From Denitratisoma sp. DHT3 (GTDB lineage Bacteria; Pseudomonadota; Gammaproteobacteria; Burkholderiales; Rhodocyclaceae): a stretch of 64,000 nucleotides of DNA. The notes below the pieces were generated by a model. It saw only the letters and a list, made by a program, of their open reading frames with translations. It was not told the origin of the DNA and did no database searches. The position numbers and the translations under genes were made by a program. Positions 25,591-35,181 of this stretch are shown in pieces. Each line of letters begins with the position of its first letter. The stretch's first letter is position 1. Location of the stretch: assembly GCF_007833355.1 (NCBI RefSeq), contig NZ_CP020914.1:1846047-1910046 (forward strand), in the 5' to 3' direction.

Positions 25591-28176
25591 TCACTCCTCT
25601 TCGTCGATTTGGGTGGATTCGTCGGATTCTTCGTCGGTCTCGATGACCTTCTCGACGCCTGCCAGGAAGGTGCCGTCGTCGAGGTTGATCAGGGTCACGC
25701 CCTGGGTCGCCCGGCCCAGTTCGCGGATGTCGGTGATGCGGGTGCGGATCAGCACGCCGCCGGTGGAGATCAGCATGATCTCCTCGCGCGTCTCGCCGGA
25801 CTGGACCAGGACCGCGGCGACGACCTTGCCGTTGCGCTCGGAGGTCTGGATCGCGATCATGCCCTTGGTGCCGCGGCCGTGGCGGGTGTATTCGGCGATC
25901 GGGGTACGCTTGCCGTAGCCGTTCTCGGTGGCGGTCAGCACCGAGTAGTTCTCGCTGTCGGCGACCAGCATGGAGATCACCCGCTGTCCCTCCTCCAGCA
26001 TCATGCCGCGCACGCCGCGCGCCTCGCGGCCCATCGGCCGCACGTCCTCCTCGTCGAAGCGCACCGCCTTGCCGGCGTCGGAGAACAGCATCACGTCGCA
26101 GCGGCCGTCGGTGATGGCGACGCCGATCAGATGGTCGCCCTCGTCCAGGCCGACGGCAATGATGCCGGCCTTGCGCGGGTTGGCGAAGGCCGTGAGGGCG
26201 GTCTTCTTCACCGTGCCCAGGGCCGTCGCCATGAAGATGTAGTGCTGCTCGTCGAATTCCTTCACCGGCAGCACGGCGGTGATCTTCTCGCCCTCCACCA
26301 GGGGGAACAGATTGACGATGGGCTTGCCGCGCGAGTTGCGGGTGCCTTCCGGCACTTCATAGACCTTGAGCCAATACACCCGCCCCTTGTTGGAGAAGCA
26401 GAGGATGTAGTCGTGGGTGTTGGCGATGAACAGCCGGTCGACGAAATCGTCCTCCTTCATCGCCGCCGCCTGCTTGCCGCGGCCGCCGCGCTTCTGCGCG
26501 CGGTAGTCGGCCAGCGGCTGGCGCTTGAAGTAGCCGCCGTGGGACAGGGTCACCACCATGTCCTCGCGCGCGATCAGATCCTCGATGTTGATGTCGGCGG
26601 TGCTGGCCACGATCTCGGAACGGCGATGGTCGCCGAACTGCAATTTGATCGCCGCCAGCTCCTCGCCGATGATCGCGGTGATGCGCTCGGGCCGCGCCAG
26701 GATGTCCAGCAGGTCGGCGATCTGGGCCATCACTTCGCGGTATTCGGCGACGATCTTGTCCTGTTCCAGGCCGGTCAGGCGCTGCAGGCGCAACTCCAGG
26801 ATCGCCTGGGCCTGGGTGTCGGTGAGCCGGTAGCCCTGGACCGACAGCCCGAATTCCGCGCCGACGCCCTCGGGACGGGATGCGCCGGCATCGGTGGCGC
26901 GGGCCAGCATCTCCTCCACCAGCGGGGAGCGCCACAGGCGCGCCATCAGTTCGCGCTTGGCGTCGGCCGGCGCCGGCGCCGCCTTGATCAGGGCGATGAT
27001 CTCGTCCACGTTGGACAGCGCCACCGCCAGGCCTTCCAGGATATGGCCACGTTCCCTAGCCTTGCGCAGCTCGAACACCGTGCGCCGGGTGACCACCTCG
27101 CGCCGATGCGACAGGAAGCAATCGAGCATCTCCTTCAGGTTCAGGAGGCGCGGCCGGCCGTCCACCAGCGCCACCATGTTCATGCCGAAGGTGTCCTGGA
27201 GCTGGGTCTGCTTGTAGAGGTGGTTCAAGACCACCTCGGGCACTTCGCCGCGCTTCAGCTCGATCACCACCCGCATCCCGGACTTGTCCGACTCGTCCTG
27301 GAGATGGGAGATGCCCTCGATCTTCTTCTCGTTGACCAGTTCGGCGATCTTCTCCAGCAGGGTGCGCTTGTTCACCTGGTAGGGCAGCTCGTCGACGATG
27401 ATCGCCTGCTTGCCGGACGGCAGGTCCTCGACATGGGTGCGGGCCCGCATCACCACCCGGCCGCGGCCGGTGCGGTAGCCCTCGTGGACGCCGGAGAGTC
27501 CGTAGATCAGGCCGGCGGTGGGGAAGTCCGGGGACTGGACGATCTGGATCAGTTCCTCGATGTCCGCCTCGGGATTGGCCAGCAGGGCCTGGCAGGCGTC
27601 GATCACCTCGGAGAGGTTGTGCGGGGGAATGTTGGTCGCCATGCCCACGGCGATGCCGGAACTGCCGTTGATCAGCAGATTGGGCACCCGCGAGGGCAGG
27701 ATCAGGGGCTCCCGTTCGGAACCGTCGTAGTTGGGACCGAAATCGACGGTCTCCTTCTCGATGTCGGCCAGCAGCTCGTGGCCGATGCGCGCCATGCGGA
27801 TTTCAGTGTAACGCATCGCCGCCGCGTTGTCGCCATCCACCGAGCCGAAGTTGCCCTGGCCATCGACCAGCATGTAGCGCAGGGAGAAGTCCTGCGCCAT
27901 GCGCACGATGGTGTCGTAGACCGCCAAATCGCCGTGGGGGTGGTACTTGCCGATCACGTCGCCGACGATGCGGGCCGACTTCTTGTACGCCTTGTTCCAG
28001 TCGTTGGAGAGTTCGTGCATCGCGTACAGCACCCGCCGATGCACCGGCTTCAGGCCGTCCCGCGCATCGGGCAGCGCCCGCCCCACGATCACGCTCATCG
28101 CGTAATCCAGGTAGGAGTGGCGCATTTCCTCCTCAAGACTGATCGGAAGGGTTTCTTTGGCGAAGGTGGCGGTCAT
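25591..28176 (-). CDS. gyrA: DNA gyrase subunit A, with Leu at the quinolone Ser83 position
   Basis: GyrA is the breakage-reunion subunit of gyrase, introducing negative supercoils with GyrB. The 861-residue protein has the N-terminal winged helix ([20 protein letters not shown]), the catalytic Tyr in [10 protein letters not shown], the GyrA-box QKRGGRGKQ and a complete C-terminal beta-pinwheel with an acidic tail. In the quinolone-resistance region the sequence is [19 protein letters not shown]: Leu84 (TTG, 27925-27927) stands where E. coli has Ser83, while the Asp matching Asp87 is kept (Asp88). The gene heads the serC-serA-pheA-hisC-tyrA run. Confidence 0.98.
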   Translation of the reverse strand: MTATFAKETLPISLEEEMRHSYLDYAMSVIVGRALPDARDGLKPVHRRVLYAMHELSNDWNKAYKKSARIVGDVIGKYHPHGDLAVYDTIVRMAQDFSLRYMLVDGQGNFGSVDGDNAAAMRYTEIRMARIGHELLADIEKETVDFGPNYDGSEREPLILPSRVPNLLINGSSGIAVGMATNIPPHNLSEVIDACQALLANPEADIEELIQIVQSPDFPTAGLIYGLSGVHEGYRTGRGRVVMRARTHVEDLPSGKQAIIVDELPYQVNKRTLLEKIAELVNEKKIEGISHLQDESDKSGMRVVIELKRGEVPEVVLNHLYKQTQLQDTFGMNMVALVDGRPRLLNLKEMLDCFLSHRREVVTRRTVFELRKARERGHILEGLAVALSNVDEIIALIKAAPAPADAKRELMARLWRSPLVEEMLARATDAGASRPEGVGAEFGLSVQGYRLTDTQAQAILELRLQRLTGLEQDKIVAEYREVMAQIADLLDILARPERITAIIGEELAAIKLQFGDHRRSEIVASTADINIEDLIAREDMVVTLSHGGYFKRQPLADYRAQKRGGRGKQAAAMKEDDFVDRLFIANTHDYILCFSNKGRVYWLKVYEVPEGTRNSRGKPIVNLFPLVEGEKITAVLPVKEFDEQHYIFMATALGTVKKTALTAFANPRKAGIIAVGLDEGDHLIGVAITDGRCDVMLFSDAGKAVRFDEEDVRPMGREARGVRGMMLEEGQRVISMLVADSENYSVLTATENGYGKRTPIAEYTRHGRGTKGMIAIQTSERNGKVVAAVLVQSGETREEIMLISTGGVLIRTRITDIRELGRATQGVTLINLDDGTFLAGVEKVIETDEESDESTQIDEEE

Positions 28177-28328
28177 CGTGTTCTATGGGGCGCCGGAAGC
28201 GCGCTGTCGGCCTTGCGGGAAGTCGGCGATTCTAGCATGGGGGGCCTGCCCCGACGGCCCCGGCCGGCCCCTTCCGCCAGCGTCGCCCCGATGTTGTATC
28301 CCACTGAATACTCTGGTTAAATCGAACG

Positions 28329-29648
28329 ATGACAGCTTCCACGCCGCAACACCCCGCCGGCCATGTCATCGACCTGTTGATCGATGCCCGGTGGATCATC
28401 CCGGTAGAACCTTTTCGCGCCCTGCTCGAAAACCACTCCGTCGCCATTTGCGACGGCCGCATCCTCGACCTGCTGCCCAGCGCGCAAGCCGACACCGCCT
28501 ATCGGGCGCGGCAGCGGGTGGTTCTCGACCAGCATGTGCTGATTCCCGGCCTGGTCAATCTGCACAGCCAGTGCGCCACGCGACTGTTGCCGGGAAACCA
28601 TGGCGACGGCGGCCGCGTCTGGCCGACGCGGAGTCGCCCCCTCAATGCCGACCTGGTCCGCGATGGCACCCTCCTGGGCGCCGCCGAGATGCTCCGGGGG
28701 GGCGTCACCTGCCTCAACGACGTGCATGCGTTTCCCGCAGCGGCGGCCCAGGCGGTCCTGCGCCTGGGGATGCGCGCCACCCTGGGACTGCTGGTCCTCG
28801 AATCCCCTTGCGCCTACGCCAGCGATGCCGCCGACTACCTCGCCAAGGGCCTGGCCGCCCGCGACCAGCTGGCCGGAACCGAGCGGCTCCAGTTCAGCCT
28901 CGCCCCCTACGCGCCCTACGCCGTCTCCGACCGGACGCTGGAACGCATCGCCACCCTGGCGGCGCAACTGGACCTGCCGGTCCACGTCCGCATCAACGAG
29001 ACCGCCCATGAAGATGCCGAAAGCCAGCGCCGCCACGGGCTGCGCCCGCTGGAACGGCTGCGGCGCCTGGGACTGCTGGGCCCCGGCCTGATCGCCGCCC
29101 ATGCCGTGCATCTCGACGACCAGGACATCGCGCTGCTGGCCGACCACGGCTGCAGCATCGCCCACTGCCCCACCGCCAACATGAACCTCGCCAGCGGCAT
29201 CGCGCCGATTGCCGATGCCTCGGCCAGGGGAGTACGGGTAGGCCTGGGCACCGACGCGGCCCCCGCCAACGGACGCAACGACATGTTCCGGGAAATGCGC
29301 CATGGCGCCCTGCTGGGGCGGGCCGCCACCGGCGACCCGGAGGCTTTCGACGTTCACACCATGCTGCGCATGGCCACCCTGAACGGCGCGGCCGCCCTCG
29401 GTCTGGATGATCGCATCGGCTCGCTGCGCCCCGGCAAGTGCGCCGATCTGTGCGCCGTGCGCCTGGATGACTGGCTGCCGTCGCCCTGCGCCGACCCCGC
29501 CGCCCATTTGCTGCATGGCGCCAGCCGGGATCAGGTCAGCCACGTCTGGATCGATGGCGTTGAAAAATTATGTCACAGTCAACTTCATGACATTCGTGCC
29601 GGCGAATTGCTTGATATTTGCGCTTTATGGCAGAATAGAGCTATGTAA
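28329..29648 (+). CDS. TRZ/ATZ-type amidohydrolase, metal site degenerate
   Basis: The 439-residue protein aligns by eye with the TRZ/ATZ/MtaD hydrolases (5'-methylthioadenosine/S-adenosylhomocysteine or guanine-type deaminases) commonly found before ubiG in betaproteobacteria: LIPGLVNLHS, VRDGTLLGAAEMLRGGVTC, DAADYLAKGLAARDQL, AAHAVHLDDQDIALL, GLGTDAAPANGRNDMF. However, the HxH metal motif is HSQ, the usual His of the LHET segment is Asn (VRINETA), and the segment normally LMRGLADDLPL is replaced by LLPGNHGDGG. The remaining His (AHAVHL) and Asp (GTD) ligands are kept. It may be non-catalytic or have altered metal use. It diverges from gyrA. Confidence 0.85.
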   Translation: MTASTPQHPAGHVIDLLIDARWIIPVEPFRALLENHSVAICDGRILDLLPSAQADTAYRARQRVVLDQHVLIPGLVNLHSQCATRLLPGNHGDGGRVWPTRSRPLNADLVRDGTLLGAAEMLRGGVTCLNDVHAFPAAAAQAVLRLGMRATLGLLVLESPCAYASDAADYLAKGLAARDQLAGTERLQFSLAPYAPYAVSDRTLERIATLAAQLDLPVHVRINETAHEDAESQRRHGLRPLERLRRLGLLGPGLIAAHAVHLDDQDIALLADHGCSIAHCPTANMNLASGIAPIADASARGVRVGLGTDAAPANGRNDMFREMRHGALLGRAATGDPEAFDVHTMLRMATLNGAAALGLDDRIGSLRPGKCADLCAVRLDDWLPSPCADPAAHLLHGASRDQVSHVWIDGVEKLCHSQLHDIRAGELLDICALWQNRAM

Positions 29649-29750
29649 TAAAGAAGTAGAGGCCCAGGGAATGAGGTTGCCGGGCCGCCGGTCGACAACA
29701 GAGAGGACCGGGAACAGGATCATCATCAATACCAACAAAGGGGTAACCAA

Positions 29751-30404
29751 ATGAAGAATGCCCAGATATCCGCACTATTGGCCGTCCTGCTCGGCCTCAG
29801 CGCTTCCGCCTTTGCCCAGACGCCGGGCGTCGATCTGAAGGGCACCGTCGGCTATGTCATCGACCAGCGCGGCTACGTCGCCAAGAACAGCACCGGCCTG
29901 TGCTGGCGCACCGGCTACTGGACGCCGGCCATGGCGATCGAGGAATGCGATCCCGACCTGGTGAAGAAGCCCGAGCCGGTCAAGGTTGCCGCTCCCGCCG
30001 TGGTGCCGCCGCCCAAGCCCGCCGCCGAGAAGATCACGCTGGCCGCCGACACCCTGTTCGATTTCGACAAGGCCGATCTGCGTCCCGCCGGCAAGGAAGC
30101 GCTGGACGACCTGACCACCAAGATCAAGGACATCAAGCTCGAAGTGATCACCGCCGTCGGCCACGCCGACCGCATCGGCAAGGATGCCTACAACCAGAAA
30201 CTGTCCGAGCGCCGCGCCGCCTCCGTCAAGTCCTACCTGGTCAGCAAGGGCATCGAGGACAACCGCGTCTTCGCCGAAGGCCGGGGCGAGACCCAGCCCG
30301 TGACCGGCGACAAGTGCGGCAAGAGCGTCGTCAAGAGCAAGAAGCTGATCGAGTGCCTGCAACCCGATCGCCGCGTCGCCATCGAAGTGATCGGCACCAA
30401 GTAA
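29751..30404 (+). CDS. OmpA-family outer membrane protein
   Basis: The 217-residue protein has a signal peptide (about 1-22, ending SASAFA), a short N-terminal domain with two Cys, a Pro/Lys hinge (PKPAAEK), and a C-terminal OmpA/MotB peptidoglycan-binding domain with FDFDKADLRPAGKEAL and NQKLSERRAASVKSYLV. There is no eight-stranded barrel, so it is a small periplasmic or outer-membrane anchoring form, as in other betaproteobacteria beside ubiG. The C-terminal domain has an insertion with two further Cys (GDKCGKSVVKSKKLIECL). A strong terminator follows. Confidence 0.92.
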   Translation: MKNAQISALLAVLLGLSASAFAQTPGVDLKGTVGYVIDQRGYVAKNSTGLCWRTGYWTPAMAIEECDPDLVKKPEPVKVAAPAVVPPPKPAAEKITLAADTLFDFDKADLRPAGKEALDDLTTKIKDIKLEVITAVGHADRIGKDAYNQKLSERRAASVKSYLVSKGIEDNRVFAEGRGETQPVTGDKCGKSVVKSKKLIECLQPDRRVAIEVIGTK

Positions 30405-30421
30405 TCCTTTCGCCGATCGGG

Positions 30422-30450
30422 AAAAGCCCTGCCTGGCAGGGCTTTTTTTT
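30422..30450 (+). terminator. Intrinsic terminator after the OmpA-family gene
   Basis: The stem arms AAAAGCCCTGCC (30422-30433) and GGCAGGGCTTTT (30435-30446) are perfectly complementary and run into T-only sequence through 30451. This is a classical rho-independent terminator and separates the OmpA-family gene from ubiG. Confidence 0.92.
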
Positions 30451-30464
30451 TAGGGAACATCGCC

Positions 30465-31169
30465 ATGAGCACAATCAACGCCGACCCGCAGGAACTCGCC
30501 AAGTTCGGCGAACTCGCCCACCGCTGGTGGGACCCCAACTCCGAATTCAAGCCCCTGCACGACATCAACCCCCTGCGCCTGGACTGGATCGACCATGCCG
30601 CCGGCCTCGCGGGCAAGCAGGTACTGGACGTGGGCTGCGGCGGCGGCCTGCTTTCCGAGGGCATGGCGGCCCGCGGCGCCCAGGTGACGGGCATCGACCT
30701 GTCCGACCAGGCGCTGGGCGTGGCCCGCCTGCACCTGTTCGAGAGCAACCTGCAGGTCGACTACCGGAAGATCGCCGTCGAAGCGCTGGCGGCGGAACGG
30801 CCCGCCAGCTACGACGCCGTCACCTGTCTGGAAATGCTGGAGCATGTGCCCGACCCGGCCAGCGTGGTGCGGGCCTGCGCAAAGCTGGTCAAGCCCGGCG
30901 GTCCGGTGTTCTTCTCCACCATCAACCGCAACCCCAAGGCCTATGCCTTCGCCGTGCTCGGCGCCGAATACCTGCTGAAACTGTTGCCGCGGGGCACCCA
31001 CGACTATGCCAAATTCCTGCGGCCGGCCGAACTTTCCGGCTTCTGCCGGGAAGCCGGCCTCAACATCGGCGAAATCATCGGCATGAGCTACAACCCGTTA
31101 ACCCGGACCTACACGCTGGGCCGGGACACCAGCGTCAATTACCTGATGCGCACGGTGCGCAATGATTAG
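30465..31169 (+). CDS. ubiG: Ubiquinone biosynthesis O-methyltransferase
   Basis: UbiG is the SAM-dependent O-methyltransferase acting twice in ubiquinone synthesis. The 234-residue protein has [22 protein letters not shown] motif [24 protein letters not shown], and the C-terminal [14 protein letters not shown]. It pairs with gph downstream as in other betaproteobacteria. The stop codon TAG (31167-31169) is also the left end of a short-form repeat (TTAGCGTGAAAA). Confidence 0.97.
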   Translation: MSTINADPQELAKFGELAHRWWDPNSEFKPLHDINPLRLDWIDHAAGLAGKQVLDVGCGGGLLSEGMAARGAQVTGIDLSDQALGVARLHLFESNLQVDYRKIAVEALAAERPASYDAVTCLEMLEHVPDPASVVRACAKLVKPGGPVFFSTINRNPKAYAFAVLGAEYLLKLLPRGTHDYAKFLRPAELSGFCREAGLNIGEIIGMSYNPLTRTYTLGRDTSVNYLMRTVRND

Positions 31170-31219
31170 CGTGAAAACGAATTGAAACGGCAAATTGAAC
31201 GGTCGAGCATGGCGGCAAG
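31166..31219 (+). repeat. Short-form dispersed repeat in the ubiG-gph gap
   Basis: It starts TTAGCGTGAAAACGAATTG, continues AAACGGCAAATTGAACGG, and has a diverged right end (CGAGCATGGCGGCAAGG). The first bases supply the ubiG stop codon. Confidence 0.55.
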
Positions 31220-31228
31220 GTTGGTGCC

Positions 31229-31900
31229 ATGAGCATCGAGGTCGTTCTCTTCGACCTCGACGGCACCCTGGTGGATACGGCGCCGGACCTGATCGGCGCC
31301 CTCAACCGCCTGCTGACGGAGGAAGGCCGCGCGCCGCTGCCCGCCGCCGCCCTGCGCCGCCATGTCTCCGGCGGCACCCGGGCCCTGATCGGCCAGGGCT
31401 TCGGCCTGACGCCGGCAGAGCCGGCCTATGCGGCGCTGGCCGAGCGCTTTCTGGGCTTCTACGAGCGCCACGTCTGCGACGCAAGCCGGCTCTTCCCCGG
31501 AATCCCTGAACTCCTGGAAACCCTGGAGCGCGGCGGCACCCGCTGGGGCATCGTCACCAACAAGGGACGGCGCTTCACCGAACCCCTGGTGCGCCGACTG
31601 GGCCTCGCCGAGCGCGCCGCCTGCGTGATCTCCGGCGACAGCGCCGCCCGCGCCAAGCCCCACCCCGACCCGCTGCTGCTGGCCTGTGCCCGGGCCGCGG
31701 TGGCCCCCGAACGCAGCCTCTACCTGGGCGACGATCTGCGCGACATCCAGGCCGGCCACGCCGCCGGCATGCTCGCGGTGGTGGCCGCCTACGGCTATCT
31801 GGGAGATGGCCCCCCGTACGGGGAATGGGGCGGCGACGGAGTGATCCAGCATCCCGCGGAACTGCCGGAATTGCTGGAACGGATCGCGATCCGCAAATAA
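31229..31900 (+). CDS. gph: Phosphoglycolate phosphatase
   Basis: This 223-residue HAD-superfamily hydrolase removes phosphate from 2-phosphoglycolate formed by DNA repair or oxygenation reactions. Motif I is LFDLDGTLVDTAPDL, motif II includes GIVTNKG, motif III the Lys in AARAKPHPDP, and motif IV LYLGDDLRDIQAG. The Gph assignment rests on the short cap domain and linkage to ubiG; other HAD substrates are possible. Confidence 0.93.
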   Translation: MSIEVVLFDLDGTLVDTAPDLIGALNRLLTEEGRAPLPAAALRRHVSGGTRALIGQGFGLTPAEPAYAALAERFLGFYERHVCDASRLFPGIPELLETLERGGTRWGIVTNKGRRFTEPLVRRLGLAERAACVISGDSAARAKPHPDPLLLACARAAVAPERSLYLGDDLRDIQAGHAAGMLAVVAAYGYLGDGPPYGEWGGDGVIQHPAELPELLERIAIRK

Positions 31901-31901
31901 C

Positions 31902-31934
31902 GACGGGGACCGAAGTCCCCGCCGGCTTTTCTTT
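31902..31934. terminator. Bidirectional terminator between gph and ssrA
   Basis: GGGGAC-CGAA-GTCCCC with flanking pairs forms a stable stem (31902-31923). On the plus strand it is followed by CTTTTCTTT, and on the minus strand by GTTATTT. It can end both convergent transcripts. Confidence 0.75.
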
Positions 31935-31935
31935 G

Positions 31936-32181
31936 GTAACAAGGCTCAAGCAGCCTCGGCATAGGCCTTAAGCGGCCAGTGCGAAACGCTCATCGTTGGC
32001 GTTTGGAGATTTGCTTCATTAACGTCGATCGCCTGACGGGTTGCCTGCTTACCTTCACTCGCCCTGTCGAAGCCATGGCACCCCCACCTAAGAGCACTGC
32101 CCGAGCCCTGCGCTTAGGTGGAGGTGAGGGGAATCGAACCCCTGTCCAGAACGCCTCCAGTTCGCCGGAGTTACAACCATG
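31936..32181 (-). ncRNA. ssrA: tmRNA, circularly permuted two-piece form
   Basis: tmRNA rescues stalled ribosomes and tags the nascent protein. On the minus strand the acceptor piece comes first (about 32181-32117): it contains the T-arm AGGGGTTCGATTCCCCT and the acceptor 3' strand CACCTCC followed by ACC, with the final A not encoded. A ~31 nt intervening segment with its own stem follows. The coding piece then begins at 32085 with GGGGGTGCCATGGCTTCGAC, whose first seven bases pair with CACCTCC. The tag frame (32000-31968) reads ANDERFALAA and stop. This order, acceptor before coding piece, defines the permuted tmRNA seen in betaproteobacteria and a few other lineages. The exact 3' end is estimated. 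Confidence 0.93.
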
Positions 32182-32187
32182 AGACGG

Positions 32188-32216
32188 ATTATGGGGGCAC
32201 CGGGCGCAAGTTTCAA
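32188..32216 (-). promoter_or_regulatory. Sigma-70 promoter of ssrA
   Basis: On the minus strand, -35 TTGAAA (32216-32211), a 17 bp spacer and -10 CATAAT (32193-32188) precede the acceptor piece by a few bases. Spacing is ideal and both hexamers match at five of six positions, suiting a strongly expressed stable RNA. Confidence 0.75.
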
Positions 32217-32266
32217 GAGCGCGTGCAATTCGTGCGCAATCCAGCGGCCGGAATCGGTCCCGGCCG

Positions 32267-33022
32267 TCAGTTGCGGGCATGGGACAGCTCGAATTCATCG
32301 ACCCCGTCGAAATGCGTCAATTCCTCGGAAAGCCGGGAGATGGAGGTCACGTTGTTCTTGTCGAGGGCGATGGCGATGTAACGCCACTCCTGGCGGCCAT
32401 CGGTGAACTGGATGCGGAAGGAACCGGGCGCGATTTCATAGCCCCGCAGCCGCGCCTCGCGTTTCAGCACCTCCTCGTTGGGCGAGAAACCGGGACGAAA
32501 GCGCAGCATCATGGCGATCGCCGGCCGCGAAGGCAGCCATTGTTCCAGGCGAGCGGCCCACATCATCAGGGCCGCCGAAAGCAGCGCCAGCAGAATGGCC
32601 GCCGCATAGAAACCCAATCCGACCAGGACCCCGATCGCCGAAGCGGCCCAGATCGAAGCGGCGGTGGTCAGGCCGCTGATGTTCAGCCCTTCCTTCATGA
32701 TGACGCCGGCGCCGAGGAAGCCGATGCCGGTGACGATGCCCTGGATCACCCGGGTCGGGTCCGGCGGCAAATGGCCGAACAGGTTTCCCGCCCCCGCATA
32801 CCAGTACTCGGGATAACCGGTCACCACGGTAATTGCGCAGGACGCCATGCAGACCAGGCCGTAGGTGCGCATGCCGGCGGCACGGCCATGGTAGGAGCGC
32901 TCGTACCCCACCAGAAGGCCCAGCAGCAGGGCGCCAGCCAGGTTGAACAGGATGATCACATTGATGGCCACTTCCTGGGGAGACCAGTAGCGGGCGAGGG
33001 ATTCCAGTGAAATTGGGCTCAT
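32267..33022 (-). CDS. MgtC/SapB family membrane protein
   Basis: The 251-residue protein has four to five N-terminal transmembrane helices with the MgtC signature (NLAGALLLGLLVGYERSYHG then RAAGMRTYGLVCMASCA; GVIMKEGLNISGLTTAASIW) and a soluble C-terminal domain (about 165-250). Family members act in magnesium homeostasis, intramacrophage survival or ATP synthase control; which applies here cannot be told. The start is the ATG at 33022 (MSPISLESL). The downstream neighbour is the 3' side of ssrA. Confidence 0.88.
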   Translation of the reverse strand: MSPISLESLARYWSPQEVAINVIILFNLAGALLLGLLVGYERSYHGRAAGMRTYGLVCMASCAITVVTGYPEYWYAGAGNLFGHLPPDPTRVIQGIVTGIGFLGAGVIMKEGLNISGLTTAASIWAASAIGVLVGLGFYAAAILLALLSAALMMWAARLEQWLPSRPAIAMMLRFRPGFSPNEEVLKREARLRGYEIAPGSFRIQFTDGRQEWRYIAIALDKNNVTSISRLSEELTHFDGVDEFELSHARN

Positions 33023-33119
33023 GAAAACCAGAAGAAAATGGATGCGGCACATAGAACGGCGGGCAAAGCCCGCCGCAGCGGGGAATCGCGAAAAGCAGCA
33101 AGCGCGGCGCCGACAACGA

Positions 33120-35171
33120 TCAGTCGTCCTCCTCCTTCAATCGGAAGCGGGCGGCCAGCTGCGATTGCAGCTGAGGCGGTACGGTCGCATAACGGGAAAA
33201 CTCCAGGGTGTAGCTGCCGCGGCCGCCGGTCCTGGACTTGAGTTGCGACGGGTAGTCGTCGAGCTCGGCCAGGGGCGCCTCGCCGGTGATGGAGACCATG
33301 TCGCCGCCGCGCCGGTCGGTGCCGGTGATGTGGCCGCGGCGCGAGGACAGGTCGCCGGTGAGATCGCCGATGGCGGATTCGGGGGCGATCACCTCCATGC
33401 TGACGATCGGCTCCAGCACGGTGGGGCTGGCGGCGCGGATCGCCGCCACCGCCGCCTTGCGGCCGGCGGTGACGAACGCCACCTCCTTGCCGTCCACCGG
33501 ATGGGTCTTGCCGTCGAACACCGTCACCCGCACGTCCTCCACCGGATAGCCGGCCACCACGCCGTCGGCCAGCGCCTGGCGCACGCCCTTCTCCACCGCC
33601 GGCATGAACACGCCGGGAATCGCGCCGCCCTTCACCGCGTCGACGAACTCGAATCCGGCGCCACGCGCCCGCGGCTCGATGCGCAAGAACACCTCGCCGA
33701 ACTGGCCGGCGCCGCCGGATTGCTTCTTGTGCCGGTAGTGGCCCTCGGCCCCGCTGCTGATGGTTTCCCGGTAGGGAATGCGGGGCGGCGAAGTATCCAC
33801 CTCCAGCTTGTACTGTCCGGCCATCTTGGCCAGCTTGGCCTTCAGGTGCATCTCGCCCAGCCCGCGGACCACCGTCTCATTGCTGGCCGGATGGCGCTCG
33901 ATGACGAAGGTGGGATCCTCCAGCGCCAGCTTGCCCAGCACCTCGAACAGCCGCTGCTCGTCGCCCTTGCGCCGCGTCTCCACCGCCAGCCCCGCCATCG
34001 GGCGGGGAAATTCGAGGGGAGCCAGGTGGATGTGGTCCTCGTCGTGCGAATCGTGCAGCACGCAGTCGAATTCCAGCTCATCCACCTTGGCGACGGCGCC
34101 GATGTCGCCGGGGACCAGGACCGGCACCTCGTTGTAGGTCTTGCCCTGCAGCCGATACAGATGCGCCACCTTGAAGGCGCGCTTGCCGGAGCCGGCGAAG
34201 AGCTGCATGTCCTTGCGCACCGTGCCCTGATGGACGCGGAAGATGCCGACCTTGCCCATGTAGGGATCGGACACCACCTTGAACACGTGGGCCAGCACGT
34301 GCCGTGCGGCATCGGGCGCCGCGACGAAAGGTTGCCGCGCCGATGCCGCCTCGCCCTTGTAGAACAGCGGCGGATTGCCCTCGGCCGGATTGGGCGCCAG
34401 CGTCGCCAGCACGTGCAGCAGTTCGCGGACGCCGGCGCCGGTCTTGGCGGAGACGAACAGGATCGGAATCAGATGCCCCGTCCGCAGCGCCTTCTCGAAC
34501 GGCGCGTGCAGCGCCGCCGGCGCGGGGTCGGCGCCGTCCTCCAGATAGCGGGCGAGCAGTTCCTCGTCCTCCTCCACCAGCTGGTCGATCAGGGCGCGAT
34601 GGGCGGCGGCCACCGACTCGAAATCCGAGTCCCCGGCCTCGTGCTCCAGCACCTCCACCACGCCGCTGGCGTGCCGCGCCGGCAGGTCCAGGAGCAGGCA
34701 CCCGCGGCCGAAACGATTGCGGACGTCCGCCACCAGGCCCGGCAGATCGACGTTCTCGGCATCGATCTTGTTGATCACGATCATGCGGCACAGGCCGCGC
34801 TCGCCGGCCCAGCGCATCATGCGCTCGGTCATCAGTTCGACGCCGGTCTGGGCGTTGATCACCACCAGCGCCGTATCCACCGCCGCCAACGCCGGCAGCG
34901 CCTGACCGGCGAAGTCGGGATACCCCGGTGTGTCGATCAGATGGATTCGGCGCGAATCCCAATCGAAGCCGACGACGGCGGACTGCAGGGAATGCCCGGC
35001 CTCCTTCTCCTCGGGGTCGAAATCGCAGACGCTGCTGCCCTTGGCCACCGCGCCGCAACCGGTGACGGCTCCGGCACTGTAGAGCAGCATCTCGGCCAGA
35101 CTGGTCTTGCCCGCCCCGCCGTGCCCCACCAGGGCAACGGTGCGGATCGATTCGGTTGACTGCAGCGCCAT
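33120..35171 (-). CDS. Elongation factor G paralogue (EF-G-like)
   Basis: This 683-residue translational GTPase has G1 GHGGAGKTSLAEML, G3 DTPGYPDF, G4 NKID, and EF-G domains II-V. In place of the canonical switch I RGITI it has AGHSLQSAV, typical of the accessory EF-G-like group rather than the essential translocase. The main fusA normally lies in the str operon, which is not in this window. A role in ribosome recycling, stress or an auxiliary GTPase function is possible. The ATG at 35171 is chosen because upstream sequence is repeat. Confidence 0.9.
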   Translation of the reverse strand: MALQSTESIRTVALVGHGGAGKTSLAEMLLYSAGAVTGCGAVAKGSSVCDFDPEEKEAGHSLQSAVVGFDWDSRRIHLIDTPGYPDFAGQALPALAAVDTALVVINAQTGVELMTERMMRWAGERGLCRMIVINKIDAENVDLPGLVADVRNRFGRGCLLLDLPARHASGVVEVLEHEAGDSDFESVAAAHRALIDQLVEEDEELLARYLEDGADPAPAALHAPFEKALRTGHLIPILFVSAKTGAGVRELLHVLATLAPNPAEGNPPLFYKGEAASARQPFVAAPDAARHVLAHVFKVVSDPYMGKVGIFRVHQGTVRKDMQLFAGSGKRAFKVAHLYRLQGKTYNEVPVLVPGDIGAVAKVDELEFDCVLHDSHDEDHIHLAPLEFPRPMAGLAVETRRKGDEQRLFEVLGKLALEDPTFVIERHPASNETVVRGLGEMHLKAKLAKMAGQYKLEVDTSPPRIPYRETISSGAEGHYRHKKQSGGAGQFGEVFLRIEPRARGAGFEFVDAVKGGAIPGVFMPAVEKGVRQALADGVVAGYPVEDVRVTVFDGKTHPVDGKEVAFVTAGRKAAVAAIRAASPTVLEPIVSMEVIAPESAIGDLTGDLSSRRGHITGTDRRGGDMVSITGEAPLAELDDYPSQLKSRTGGRGSYTLEFSRYATVPPQLQSQLAARFRLKEEDD

Positions 35172-35181
35172 CTCGTTCCCC

